This document shows, in pieces, positions 23,151 to 34,390 of a DNA stretch of 64,000 nt. Source of the stretch: Talpa occidentalis. Lineage: Eukaryota; Chordata; Mammalia; Eulipotyphla; Talpidae. How positions within the stretch are numbered: the stretch's first letter is position 1; every line of letters begins with the position of its first letter. The translations under genes and the position numbers were made by a program. The notes beneath the pieces are model-generated. The model made no database searches and was not told the origin of the DNA. It was given only the letters and a program-made list of their open reading frames with translations. The stretch spans positions 10,373,312 to 10,437,311 of the forward strand of contig NW_023601322.1 of NCBI RefSeq assembly GCF_014898055.3. Reading direction: 5' to 3'.

Positions 23151-25586
23151 GACAGTGACCTTTCCCCCCTCCTCTGGCACTGCTTTAGAACTGTTTCACC
23201 CCTTCCTTGACAAAATTATAGTCATACTTATATGTAACTGAAATGGTTCCATATTGTTTAGCAAATAAATAGAATATGTGCATGCAGTAGCATACACACA
23301 TTCCTGCACATACACACACACACACACACAGACCCCTGCTGTGACCTTGACCTATGACTCCTGTTAGTCATTCATTTCTCTCCACATCCAACTAAAACAA
23401 ATCTGAGTCTGCCTTGTGCAGCTCCTTCCAGAGTCATGTGAATATGTTTTATGTAATTCTCCTATGTGGAACCCGTGCCACCCATTCAGAACGCAGTGCT
23501 CACACAACAAATTACAACCACTGCATTACAACATGTGATTTACTATAAAAATTTATATTAAGTATAGACCAAAAAGTTCAAACAAGCAGGAAGCACTGTA
23601 GACTGAGGGTTCAAACAGGCAGAGTTAAAAATTCAGTTTTAAATTCACCATGGGAAATAGTTACCTCTCTTTCATCTGAGTGTCAAATAGGCCGTCAGTG
23701 ATTAAAGTGATCCCTTTTAACCATATAATATACAAGTAATTAATAGTACACTTTAGTTTTACACTAATGCCTGAAATGCAGGTCTTGGAACTGTACTAAA
23801 TGCTGAAGGATCAAAGTTTGATTTTAAGTTTAATTACATTTGAGGCTGGTCGCTTCCAGCACTGGTAATTGATATGAAAGCCAAGTTTATCACAAAGGCA
23901 GCAACCAGAGAACTCTTAAAATACACAGTCTTGGAACACCAGTTATCTTGGCTTTATTTAGCAATGCAATCTCTGTCAGTACATTAGAGAGATGAAAGAA
24001 CTGCATTTCTTCACTCACTGTTTGCCTTGCCCTGGTCAACTACACCTCTACTCAGGGACTTCTCTTGAGGCCACCCCTGTACTCAGAAGGCCATAGAACT
24101 TACTGTGCATGCCAGAGGAGAAGCTGCCCGCCCCCCTTCCCCCACCTGGCTATGAGTCCTCTGTGTCCCTTGTCCTTCCTGCTGCTGGACCAGGGTCAGT
24201 GTCCAGACCCCTCTTACTTCTTCAGTCTTTTCAACTCCCTTCTTTTAAGATTAGGCTCTGCCACAGAATAACCTTCCTAAATTCAATATAAATATTTATG
24301 TACATAATAAGCCTATACTTTGCATTGCTGACATGTTTCAAAGTCATCAAAACCAAGAATGCAGTTTTTTAAATGGTCCTTTTTATCTGTAATGATGAAA
24401 ACAGTTTCACCTATATTGTTGCACTGATACGCAGCAGAGCTTTATGAAAAAGTTGGGTTTACATTCCCCTCATGGGTTTACAGTCTAGTATAATCTGGTA
24501 ATTTACAACTTGAAGCTCTCTCCTAGGAACATATTCCTATGTTATAGTCATAGTCAATCAACTAAATGGCAATTTCTTCTTATTTTTGTCTATCCTGAAT
24601 ATGACTATTCTGTGTAGAATAATTAAAGGAATCAAATTTGGAAAATAAATAACAATCTGCCTTTGAAATTCTATAATTTCATGGCATATTCAGGATTTGA
24701 AAAGGACATGAAGAGAGCATGTTAACTAGAATTTGAAAAGCTGTTATTTTTAAAAAAATAGATGAGAAAATGTGGATTGATCAGTTTTGTGTACTTTCAT
24801 GCAAAGAGGCAAGAAATTAAGATAGCAGTAATAGTCTTCTATTGAACCATTTCATATTTCCATGTGTTACAAATTTTCTTAAGCAAATCAGCATGTTTTT
24901 GCTGCTCTGTGGCAGCTATAAATCTTGGATAATCATCGTGTGAATGGGTCAGTGCATTAGCTCTGTAACGTCAATTAGCTACACTACCATCAAGCTCTGA
25001 GAAATCTACTGAAACATGGCTTAAACCATTAGATTAAAAATGGCTATAAATACTAAATGTTGCTATAAACGAAGCCAACTTTAGGATATATCATCTGAAT
25101 TGCAAAGCTTCATTTAAGTTTATTTAATATTGAAATGGCCGGAAAAATGCCAGAACTGCCACCTCCAACATTTATCCTTCTGTGACTGTGTGTGTGTATT
25201 TTACTGTAACATAAAAACAGAAAAATACCATTTATTCTGGTAAACAGGGCAATATGTTGACTAAATAACCTAACATTCCTTTTGAAAAAAATAAAAAGCT
25301 GGATGAAAAAATAACAATCTTCCTTCTTAATACATTGCTGAGTATAAAACAATATAAGGTTAATAGCTGGAAGTTGGAAAACATAAGGGGCAGCTGAAAC
25401 TCAAATCTTTATGAGGCCTCTCTGGCTGCGCTAAGGAACAGATCGGGACACCATTATCTAACTGAGGGGTTACAGTTGCGTGAATAACAGAGATAAGGCT
25501 CTGTTCCATGAAAGCACTCAATGGTGATTGATATCCACATTCCACACACAACAAATCAGAATGACCTGTAAAAATTTGCCTAGTCA
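23151..25586. other. Mostly unique interval, possible conserved noncoding DNA
   Basis: Apart from the CA repeat no repeat is recognised. The segments 23640-23960 and 24830-25090 are repeat-free and hold homeodomain-like TAAT/ATTA cores such as 'gtcaattagctac' and 'ggtaattgat'. That is the texture of developmental enhancers, but it is only a hint. A C-rich patch at 24065-24250 is open in two plus-strand frames without a known domain. Confidence 0.35.
23292..23331. repeat. (CA)n microsatellite
   Basis: An imperfect CA run followed by about 20 bp of perfect CA. Confidence 0.9.
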
Positions 25587-25830
25587 GGGCCTCCCTGGTG
25601 GCGCAAGAGGTTAAGAAGCAACCTTTGAAGCTATCTGCAGTCCCTGCCAGGGAGCTGACCCACATGGCGCAGCAGACCTCTCCTGAAGACTCGCCTGCTG
25701 CTCCCCTCAGCAGTGTATTTCAGTAGATCTGCCTGTTCTGTTCCCCACTCTGTCTCTGGTGAATCTTCTCACCCCCCTTGCCTGTACCCCAGCTCTTGTA
25801 TGCATAAATAAATAAACCTTTAAAAAAACA
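25587..25830 (+). mobile_element. tRNA-derived SINE, subfamily A, internally rearranged
   Basis: A plus-strand subfamily A copy from 'gggcctccctggtggcgca' to 'tgcataaataaataaacctt'. The B-box part is missing: the text passes from 'ctatctgcagtccctg' straight to 'ccagggagctgacccacatg'. About 6 extra bases ('gaagac') sit in the 'cctgtctcgcc' position. After the tail, 'gtctttaaaaaataaataaa' gives a second A-rich tail-like run to about 25855. Confidence 0.9.
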
Positions 25831-25859
25831 GTCTTTAAAAAATAAATAAATAAAAACAT

Positions 25860-26470
25860 TACACTGTGTTTTGTGGCCATAAGGCATCATTGTATCTTCT
25901 TGTGAAAGTAGATCAATGTTGAATAGTAAAATAGGAACACTGCTCACTGAAACTCAGCAATAAATAAGAATAGAAAAATAAACTCTGAATGCTTTAGCAA
26001 TTGGGCTTAACTTTAAGAAACAATCTAATAAATTCAAAGGTTCATGTTAGCAGTTTCTCTAATCAAATGCTATTAGAATTGACTTTATGAAAATATTTGC
26101 TGAGGTGGTTGATCAAAACCTCAATTCACCTTCACTGAGTCCATATAGGAAACTTTAAAGGTAAATTTAAGATAGTATATTTTAATTTTATTATTCTGAT
26201 AAGGTTGAGATGTCTTTACTTTTAAAAGATTTTTGTTTTATATGCAAAACAAAACACTAACACTGTGAGGGCATCGGACAGATCTCAGCATTTCCCTTTT
26301 ATTCCTACCCAAACTTGTCAAAGAAAAATAAAAATCTATTTCTATGTTTTAATATTTCTCATTTAGTTTCTCCAAAGAGAAATCATTGATGTCGTGTTAA
26401 TTACCTAGTAATAAGTACCTATCGTGCTATTTGTTCAATTTGTAGTACTGAGATCTTAAAATGATGGTAT
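25860..26470. other. Unrecognised AT-rich interval
   Basis: No gene or repeat recognised in about 610 bp. Confidence 0.5.
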
Positions 26471-26900
26471 TGTTGGGACCCAGGGGTGCTGAGGGATCCT
26501 GAGGTTCTTGACTTCTCTGCTGGAAAGAATTCATGCAGGAGTCAGGATAGGTGGGTTTGAGGGCTCGCACACACCAGAGGGAGTGCAGGAAGACTCCGGA
26601 GAATCCTGCCAGGGGTCTGAAGGCTGTTGGTGTAAAACACTTGCCTGGGAGGAGGGGTGTGTCACAGATAGGACCTTGAATGCTTTGGGCCACTTTTGCT
26701 TAACAAAAGGGCAGGAATTTACAGATGAAAAGATGGGTTTTGGCCAGTTTTGTTTAACAAATGGGCAGAAATTTAAAGATTGGGACAATGAGAACAGACC
26801 CCTAACCTCCTGTTAGCTAGATAAGATAGGACCTTTTACGACTTGTGGTACTTGGGTTGAGATAAACTAATAAGGTTTGAGTCACTTTGTTCTGAAATGT
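26471..26900 (-). mobile_element. LTR-like block (endogenous retrovirus), antisense
   Basis: The plus strand begins 'tgttgggacccaggggtgct' and continues 'gaggttcttgacttctctgc' and 'tggaaagaattcatgc'. Reversed, this is a U5-like end reading gaattctttcc...gagaagtcaagaacc...gggtcccaaca, as in several class I/II retroviral LTRs. The body is richer in G than its flanks. The right limit is a guess, since no matching terminus is visible. The overlapping frames on both strands are LTR by-products. Confidence 0.5.
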
Positions 26901-27553
26901 GCAGTGTTTTTCAGAAATATTGGATGGGGAAATAGAGGCAGTAGCCATTGTGCTAAACTCCTGTTCTACCTCATTGTCAAATAAATCAAACTAATATTTG
27001 AGGTATTTAAACTACTTATTTTCTATAAAGCCCATGAAAATATTTTTTTTACACTTAAGAATGTAGTAAAACATGCAGAAGTACAAATATTATTAATAGA
27101 TTTCTTAGGCAACTGAAAAAAATTAGTTATGGACTTTCTCATAAGCTAAACTGGCAACTGAATTATATTTATTCCAGTTCCCAGTCTAACAAATCAGGTG
27201 GTAAATTATCGACATATACTATTACCAAAATTTTATCCAAAGCTTCTCTTTATTCATGCGTGCACTCACTCAGTCATGTATTAACCTAACATTTGAACAG
27301 TTTCCATGTAAAATCACTGTGCCAGCAGCTGGGGAAATTATTCACATTTCCTTAAAAGTGCTAAGTTTTTTCGTGGCTACAGGCTTCTGCATCTAGCATT
27401 TCAGTCCTGAAATGACTTTCTCCTTTTGGTGGTGAATTCCTACCCAATTGCCAGTACTCTTTTGATGTTTTCTCTGCCTCTCCCCTTTGCCTTACAGACA
27501 TAATAATTCAGTGTCTTCTTTATGCCTCTATGTAAATCTGATCTATAACTATG
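26901..27553. other. Unrecognised interval with an L2-like word
   Basis: No gene is seen. At 27255-27350, 'gcactcactcagtcatgtat' and 'ctgtgccagcagctggggaa' recall L2/MIR-type repeats, weakly. Confidence 0.4.
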
Positions 27554-27562
27554 AAACTGTAT

Positions 27563-27823
27563 GGGCCTCCCCTGTGGCTCAGCAGTTGAGCGCAGGGTTG
27601 CAAAGCTGCCCACAGCCTCTGCTGAGCCGGTTCGATCCCTGGCTGCTCCCACATGGCGCGCAGACCTCTCCTGCTGCCCGCTGCTCCCCTCAGCAGTGTG
27701 CTTCGGTCCTTCTGCCTGCTCTGCTCTCCGCTCTGGCTCTGGTGAATTCTCTCACCCTCCCGTGCTTCTGACTGTACCCAGTGCTTGTATAAATAAATAA
27801 ATAAAAATAAATCTTAAAAAAAA
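27563..27823 (+). mobile_element. tRNA-derived SINE, subfamily B
   Basis: A subfamily B copy: 'gtggctcagcagttgagcgc', B box 'ggttcgatccctggc', then 'cacatggcgcgcagacctct', 'ctggtgaattctctcac', 'gactgtacccagtgcttgta' and a tail of 'aaat' repeats ending in an A run. A short duplication 'aaactgta' (27554-27561 and 27824-27831) flanks it. Confidence 0.94.
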
Positions 27824-28400
27824 AAACTGTAATAGCACTTCTTTCACTGTGGTGGCTGTTCTTCATGCTGCCATTCTTCTTGTCTTTATATGACTTTATT
27901 CCCATCTACACTTCAGAGTTTTTCATGGTAGACCATCCATGTTACCAACTTCAACTCCCTAGCATTTACATAGTAAGTGAATGAGTTCACCAGTAATAAA
28001 TAGTCATTACAGGATCTTGATTTGAAATTGATATAAAATATCAGTCACTTCTTTAGTTAGGTGAACACTTGCTATTATCTTTTCTTCACTCAAGATTCAA
28101 AGTCCTAAGTGGAAGCTTCTAGTGGGCTGAGCTTGGTGTAGCTGTCAACCAATGTGCAGGAAAAGGAAATATCTGGTAATTGTTGGCTTTCTAAGAGTCA
28201 GAGTCAGCCAAGTTCCACATCATTAGGGATTCGTTTCCCAGAGAAGGGATTTTGGTTGCTAGTCAGTCAAATAACCATAAATAGCTACTACAGCATATTC
28301 CTACTGTTTTCTTAATGACCTCTTTCCTTATGAACCTTTAAGAACCAGAATTTCTGAAGATGCACATGATCTGCTTTCTTCTTAGGTCTTAGACAATTTT

Positions 28401-28453
28401 TGCTAAGTTCAGCCTTTTTGTTCATAAACCTCATTTCAGTTGTAATTAAAAGT
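28401..28453. repeat. Arm 1 of a distant inverted repeat
   Basis: This 53-bp stretch reappears in reverse complement at 29213-29265, matching at 48 of 53 positions with no gaps. All five differences are transitions. The similarity ends sharply at both sides. Confidence 0.9.
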
Positions 28454-28477
28454 ACAATAATAACTGTTATTATTATT

Positions 28478-28510
28478 ACACGTATTGAGCACTGTGACAC
28501 GTATTGAGCA
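28478..28510. repeat. Short tandem duplication
   Basis: 'acacgtattgagca' occurs at 28478-28491 and again at 28497-28510, a 19-bp period. Confidence 0.85.
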
Positions 28511-28960
28511 ATGCTGAGTATACTTAACATGCCTGGAAGTTACTGGGTTCCATTTATTTTATTATTAATGAATTTCATAATAAAATTCATTTAAGTTTAT
28601 TTATTAATGAATTTAATCCCCACTAGAGATCCATATGGAAGATCTGATTATTATTGTCATTAACATTCTGAAGCAATCATCCTTCTAAAGAAAAATATCA
28701 AAAATCATTTTTAATCTTATTTTTGTATTTTTTAGACATGCAAAAAGATATGATAGAGGAAAATATAACTAAAATTCATAAGTCTCCATCCTAAACTTAA
28801 TGTTTTTGATGCCTATGTATTTCTTCAGGCCTCCGCACTTAATGTATATGTCCTTAAAAGTATATTAGTTGCTATTCACAATGTAATATTTATAGATATC
28901 ATACACTTTATGTATCCTGTTGCAATTAACTTTTTTGTTCAATATTACATATGTCATATT

Positions 28961-29640
28961 TATGTATTTTGATATTTGTGCGAATTAAAAATGCCATTTT
29001 CACAGTTTTATAGTATTCTATTGGATGCATATATTATAAATTATTCATCCATTCTACATTTAGATTCCTCATATTTACAGTCCTGCTATGTTCACTCTTG
29101 AATGTGTTCCCTTGTTTACTCATGTAGAATATCCCTAGGTGTGTGCCCAGCTGGGGAAGTGCATCTTTGACCTCATTAGCTATTCCTGAATCTCTCTTCA
29201 AAGAGAGTTTTTACTTTTAATTACAACTGAAATGGGGTTCATAAACAAAAAGGCTGAGTTTAGCATCTACTTAAATTCCTCCAGTAGCCTGTGTTGTTTA
29301 CTGTTTCTCTGTATCCTCACCAACATTTTTGCCAGGCTGTTTTTGATTTTGCAACCTGAGGGCTATGTCATTTTGACTTGTATTTCAGTTTTCTGATTAT
29401 CTGGAAAAATCGGTCACTTTTCATGTTTGATTACTTCATGATTCTTATCCTATGAAATGCCTCTTCATGCTTTTATAATGCTATTTAATTTTTTTCTCTG
29501 GAATTGAAGGGAGATCTATATATTCTATAAAGTAATCCATTGTTAATTATAGGAGATGCAAATATCTTCTGATATGATTTTCACTTTCGTTGTAGTGTCT
29601 CTTGATAGATCTTAATTTTTGGTCATTCATTTATCTGATT
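28961..29640 (-). mobile_element. L1 3' portion, antisense
   Basis: The plus strand reads as reversed L1: 'ttttatagtattctattgg', 'aattattcatccattctac', 'ctgctatgttcactcttgaa', 'tccctaggtgtgtgcccagc', then 'ctctgtatcctcaccaacat', 'ttgacttgtatttcagtttt'. This is the order of the L1 3' UTR into ORF2 read backwards. A foreign 53-bp piece breaks it at 29213-29265. Confidence 0.65.
29213..29265. repeat. Arm 2 of the inverted repeat, inserted within L1
   Basis: An inverted near-copy of 28401-28453 lying between two L1-like stretches that would otherwise adjoin. That points to a templated insertion of nearby DNA into the L1. Confidence 0.85.
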
Positions 29641-29966
29641 TGACAATAAACATTGCATTCACATTATTTAACTCAATCTAAAATACATAAGCAAAGATAC
29701 ATAATTAAAAGCCACCCTCTGGCCCTAGCACTCAGGTGCAAGTTACCTGCTTATTCATATACCTCCCTTCTGTATCATCCCTAAGGTTAACAAGCAACAT
29801 TAAGTTTATTATGTTCCCTTGAAAGATATTTAAATGCCCTTCTGTGTAGATATAGATATGTTCTTAACTCTCCTTGCTCCCCTTCATGAAGTGATAATGT
29901 AATGTATTACATTGTTATGTATCTTTCTGTTTTCATTGGCAGGTAAATCTTAAATATTTTTCTACA

Positions 29967-30163
29967 CAGTCATGTGCTGCATATTGATGGGTCAGGCAAG
30001 CACAGGCCCCATATGTGGTGGTGATTATTATATACAATCTAGGTATGTAATAAACTGTACCAGTTAGATTTGTGTAATTACTCTCTAAACATTCACATAG
30101 TGATGAACTCTCCTAATAATTCATTTCTCAAATAAGATCACCATCGTTTAAGAGACACACAAA
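29967..30163 (+). mobile_element. Tigger-like DNA transposon (MITE), internally shortened
   Basis: The left end 'cagtcatgtgctgcatattg' and the following 'ggccccatatgtggtggtg' match a well-known mammalian mariner/Tigger-derived element whose end reads cagtcatgtgctgca. The remainder, 'agatttgtgtaattactctc', 'ttcacatagtgatgaactc', 'tcatttctcaaataagatca' and 'ccatcgtttaagag', follows its right half, ending in a worn copy of the inverted end. The flanking TA at the left fits mariner-type target choice. Confidence 0.72.
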
Positions 30164-30299
30164 TGTACTTGTATATAAAATGTTTTTCCTCCTTTCTTAC
30201 AGTTGTATAGTATTCCACTCTATGAGTGTATCATAGTCCATTAACCAGTCTTTCATTGATAGAAATATATGTGGCTTGCAATTGTTTTCTAGTATAGTG

Positions 30300-30530
30300 T
30301 AACTGTTAAGATAATGGGCATTGTAGCCAAATTGCCTATTCTTCCTAGCCAACCATTTACTAATTCTAAATCTAGGACAAGTTAATTAACTTTTCTGTAT
30401 TTCTTTTCCCTCATTTACAAGTGCAAAATTGCGACTACCTGATAGAGAAGTTGCAGGAAAAAGTGAATTAATACCTGTTAAGTGCATAGAATGGCTTAAT
30501 ATCAAACATATGTTAGTTGTTATTACAGAT
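30300..30530 (+). mobile_element. MIR SINE
   Basis: 'ctaggacaagttaattaact', 'tttccctcatttacaagtgc' and 'gtgaattaatacctgttaag' followed by 'gcatagaatggct' reproduce the MIR order (gggcaagttacttaac, cctcatctgtaaaatg, gattaaatga..., agcgcttagaacagtgcct). Confidence 0.6.
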
Positions 30531-30621
30531 TGCCTCAGTGCCTCATCTTATACATACTTCAATTCATAAATATATTCCAGATATATCTTAGTCATAGGAT
30601 ATATTAATATTAACTTGCATT

Positions 30622-30893
30622 GGGGCCTCCCCGGTGGCACAGGGCGGTTAAAACACAGCACTCTGAGGCAATCTGCAGCCACTGCAGCATGAGTTTGATT
30701 CCTGGCCAGGGAGGTGACCCACATGGCACAGCAGACCTCTCCTGTCTTGCCCACTGCTCCCCTCAGCAGTGTATTTCAGTCAGTCTGCCTGTTCTGCTCT
30801 CCATTCTGTCTCTGGTGAATCTTCTCACCCCTCACACCTCTGGCCTTTACCCCAGTTCTTGTATGCATAAATAAATAAATCTTTAAAAAATTC
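30622..30893 (+). mobile_element. tRNA-derived SINE, subfamily A, with target-site duplication
   Basis: A full-length copy from 'ggggcctccccggtggcac' to 'tgcataaataaataaatctt' plus an A run. The flanks 'acttgcatt' (30613-30621) and 'acttgtatt' (30894-30902) are a near-perfect duplication. It sits within antisense L1 text and so is younger than it. Confidence 0.93.
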
Positions 30894-31399
30894 ACTTGTA
30901 TTTCTGCTATATTACAAAATATTTTCCACAGATATATCCCTTGTATACATAGTGTGAGTGGGTGCATATTTCATCACAGCATTAACCCACAGGTTGTGCC
31001 CTGTATTTTATCAATACAATAGTTGAAATTTTCAATCAGAATGAAGTTTTAAGTTGCATTCTCCTGATTTTGCCTGAGGTTGAACATGTTTTAATTTGTT
31101 TAATTTCATCTCATTTTTCCATGAAATATACATTTATATTATTTGCCAATTTTTCTATCAGACTGTTTTTCTTAATAATGAGCAGACTTTCTTTTATATT
31201 GCAAAGAATATTTTTTCCTGTGATATGACTTGCAAATATCTTTTCAAATGCATCATTTGTCTTTTGACTTTTAATGATGCTTTTTCTTTATGATTTTAAA
31301 TTTTTAATATTAAAGTATATTGATGTCATTATTTAATAGTCCTCTAATTCAGAAGTCATGAAATAATTCTTCAAAGTTTTTTAACATTTTCATTTTTTA

Positions 31400-32650
31400 A
31401 TAAACCATAGTAAGAATTCTAAGTCAGATTTACTGCAATGTAATTTACATACAGTTAAATTCACCCTCTTTGCGTGTGCAGTTGTATGAATTTTTGACAA
31501 ACAAAAAATCGTGATCAGTTCCCTGTACCCACCCTAGTCTTTGGCATTCCCGATGCATTTTCTGTACTTATGGTTTTGCCTTGTCCAAGATGTCATGTAG
31601 CTGGAATCTGGTGACCTCACTTTTTCATTTACCCCAGTGCATTAAAGATTTGTTCATATTGAATTGTAGCAATAATTTGTCTCCTTTTATCATTGAGTAG
31701 TGTTCCATAGTATGGCCACTACAGTTTATTTACCCATTCACAAGTGGAAGGTCATTTTAATTATATCCAGTTATTGGTATATATAAATAAAGCCAATATA
31801 AAATCATGTTTTCATTTCTCTTGATAATAGCAACAGGATAGCTGGGTCATATGGTAAGTGCATGTTTATCTTTATCAGAGACTGCCAAACTGTTTTCTAA
31901 AATAGCTGTACTATTTTGCATTTCCATATAAACATATACATTTTTTTCATTTGAAAGTAATTTATTCCAGACTGTGGATGAGGTATGGATCCAACTTTAT
32001 TTTGTTTTCCAGATGGTTATCCAGTTGTCTCAATACAGTTTATTGATGTGCATCTGCTCCTATTGATTTGAAACTCCATCTTTAGCATGTTCTAAAACTC
32101 TTTTATCTCTTTGCATCTTTTTTTTTCTTCTTATTTCCTCCATTGATAGGTCAATATGATAGATGAAAAATGATTCACATGCCAGTACTATACTTTCCAA
32201 ATGACTGAGCCTTTACATTTTAAAAGCACACATGGCCAGATCTCTTTCATTGTTCTTTCTTTTATATTTTTTGCTTGTTTACTTTCACAAAATAATTTTA
32301 GAATCACATTACAAAGATACAAAAAACTGATCTTTGACTTTTGGGGAATTTTTCATATGCATGGCTTTTGGTCTTTCTATTTAAGGAATGTTAACTTGCG
32401 TTTATATTTATTCACATTTTCATATATGTGTGTGACCTCTTCAATAGAAAATCTCTCTATGATTAGACCTTCCTTATTGTGACCTGTCTCTCCTTCTGAT
32501 GAGATGTTGATGAGATGTTCCCCGCTGTTCCAGTCTTAGCAGTGTTGTATATGTTCTTCCCTTTGTTCTTATCAGTTTTCTCCTCATGATTAATTACTTT
32601 TAATCATTTTATTTTTTTTAACTGACACCTCATCAGTGTAATGACTCCAT
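31400..32650 (-). mobile_element. L1 3' UTR to ORF2, antisense
   Basis: This is the clearest antisense L1 of the window. It runs 'tgtaatttacatacagttaa', 'attcaccctctttgcgtg', 'ccaagatgtcatgtagctgg', 'attgagtagtgttccatagt', 'tttacccattcacaagtgg', 'gatagctgggtcatatggta' and 'actgccaaactgttttctaa'. Then come the ORF2-derived 'gtatggatccaactttattt' and 'gatggttatccagttgtctc'. The order is that of an old L1 read from 3' end to ORF2. No intact frame remains. Confidence 0.8.
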
Positions 32651-33724
32651 TATATTTAAGTAGTACCTTCTATTTTCAGCCACTTGTATTCAGATAATTG
32701 TTTTATCTTCTATATATTAATCTTTCCCTGTTTATTTTCTAAATACCCTAATCAGTTTAAGCCACCACAGGGCATTGCCTTCTGATTTCTTGCAGGGTTT
32801 CAATGTTGGGTGACTAAGTGCCTAGCTTAGTTGGTATGCAGCACATATTAGGTAAATGAATGGATAGCCTTTTTCTCAGCTCCAAAACTGCCTTCACTCT
32901 TTTGCTACTGTTATTTATATAAACCAGCTGGATGGATTTTCTACTTGAAATTATTTGACTGCCTGAGAAAATCAGTGAAGTAATAACTTGTGACTTTTCC
33001 AACTGAGCACTGAAATCAGGAGTCAAAGGAGTGAGAGAGCCCCTCCGCTGCTCACCTCCTTCTCTCTGCTCTCAATCTAGTCTTCAGACATGCTGATATG
33101 ACTGGAAGGACCACCATCTGGGACTAGTTGAGATCACAAAAGGAAAGCATTGAAGCCAAATGCATACTTAGAAACAGCTGAACAAAAGGCACAATTTTCT
33201 GTCTGTAATTCAGCTCTTTACAATTAGAAGTAACTCTAATCAGAAAATGGTCTGAAACAGCAGGTCCATACCTGGCTGATGATATGACTCACCTAGAATG
33301 TTATTACAAATAGTCTTTGATGCTCCCCACAGTCGTACTGAACTACAACCTCCAAAATTCATTAAAACAAACAACACCTACCAACATGACTTTTGTGAGA
33401 TTCTGATACATGGCTCCATTGGAAAACCACTTCTAAGCTCAGTTAATGGAAGTAGAAACTGCCTGTCTATGTGTAATTCATGTGAACTGATGGATGAAGT
33501 TACCACATATAGTGGCCCATGTATTGACCATTTTTATGGAATAGTGAAATTGATGGCTAAACTATAAAATAGAAATCTAACTTTATTTAATACTCTACAT
33601 TGTTGAAAAAGTTCTATGGAATCTACACAACACCCACAGACAAAAATAAACCTTAACTCTTGAACATAATAAAACATATTCTACTACTTACCTGGCCTAT
33701 TTGTTCTGGGCTCAGAATATTTTA
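32651..33724. other. Mostly unrecognised unique interval
   Basis: No gene is seen. Sequence at 33270-33345 ('tggctgatgatatgactcac') hints at another MER5-like scrap. The frame at 33298-33567 (plus, 89 codons) has no recognised domain. Confidence 0.4.
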
Positions 33725-33880
33725 CTGCTTAGGTCAAAGTCTAAAAATGAACTGCTAGTTAAAAATGTAGATTCCTGAGCTTCGCTGTAGAAATGTTGAC
33801 TCAAAATCTTGAAATAAGGAGCCCAGGAATCTGAATTTTTAAAAAATTCTTTGGGTGATCTGTTTTAGAGAATGATATTT
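33725..33880 (+). mobile_element. MER5-like hAT transposon fragment
   Basis: 'ctagttaaaaatgtagattc', 'ctgagcttcgctgtag', 'gcccaggaatctgaattttt' and 'ttctttgggtgatctg' match the MER5A/B order (gttaaaaatgcagattcctgggcc, cccaggaatctgcatttttaa, ccaggtgattctg). Confidence 0.65.
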
Positions 33881-33894
33881 TAGAGCCATAGGAG

Positions 33895-34140
33895 CATAGG
33901 AGCATAGACTTGGGATTTCTTTTGGAACCAGGTTAGTTTGATCCAAATGGTTGAAGGATTGTGACCTTGGACAAGTTTCCTAACTTCTTTCAACCTCCAT
34001 TTCCTCATCTATAAAATGCAAAACCAATCATATCTCCCAGGATTGTTGTGCAAGTTAAATGGGGTCATCGATGTATTCAGCATAGCGCCTACAAGGACAA
34101 ATTACTCGGAAATATTAGATTCTATTTTATTAATCATTTG
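33895..34140 (+). mobile_element. MIR SINE
   Basis: 'ggattgtgaccttggacaag', 'tttcctaacttctttcaacc', 'tccatttcctcatctataaa', 'caggattgttgtgcaagtta' and 'agcatagcgcctacaagg' follow the MIR core and 3' end. The 127-codon plus-strand frame starting at 34016 is MIR plus MER5 and not a gene. Confidence 0.78.
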
Positions 34141-34189
34141 CTTTGCTGTCTTATCATACCTGAAAATTTCCACTACCCTACAGCAGTAT

Positions 34190-34390
34190 CTCAAGCAGCA
34201 TTTCTCAAATGTGACCCCTCATCAATCTGCCTTATCAATATCACCTGGAAACTTGCAGGAAAAGGAAAATTTTGAATACCACCCAGACCTACTGGGTCAG
34301 AACCTTGGGGATGATATCCTACAATCATGCTTAACAAGCCCCCCGGATAACTCATACATGCTACAGCTTGATCATCACAGACCGAGAGGG
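34190..34390 (+). mobile_element. MER5A-like hAT transposon
   Basis: 'cagcatttctcaaatgtgac', 'caatatcacctggaaacttg', 'ccacccagacctactgggtc', 'agaaccttggggatgatatc' and 'ttaacaagccccccggataa' follow MER5A from its left end (ttctcaaa...gtg) to near its right end. It encodes nothing. Confidence 0.75.

Larger units (their letters stand above)
27832..28960. other. Mostly unrecognised interval
   Basis: No gene is recognised. It includes one arm of the distant inverted repeat (28401-28453) and a short tandem duplication at 28478-28510. Confidence 0.45.
30164..31330 (-). mobile_element. L1 3' portion, antisense, broken by MIR and SINE
   Basis: 'gttgtatagtattccactct', 'gtccattaaccagtctttca' and 'ggcttgcaattgttttctag' (30200-30295) are reversed L1 3' text. 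After the MIR and the SINE, 'gttgcattctcctgattttg', 'aggttgaacatgttttaat' and 'tatttgccaatttttctatc' (31050-31160) continue the same reversed order towards ORF2. It may be one element or two fragments. Confidence 0.55.
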
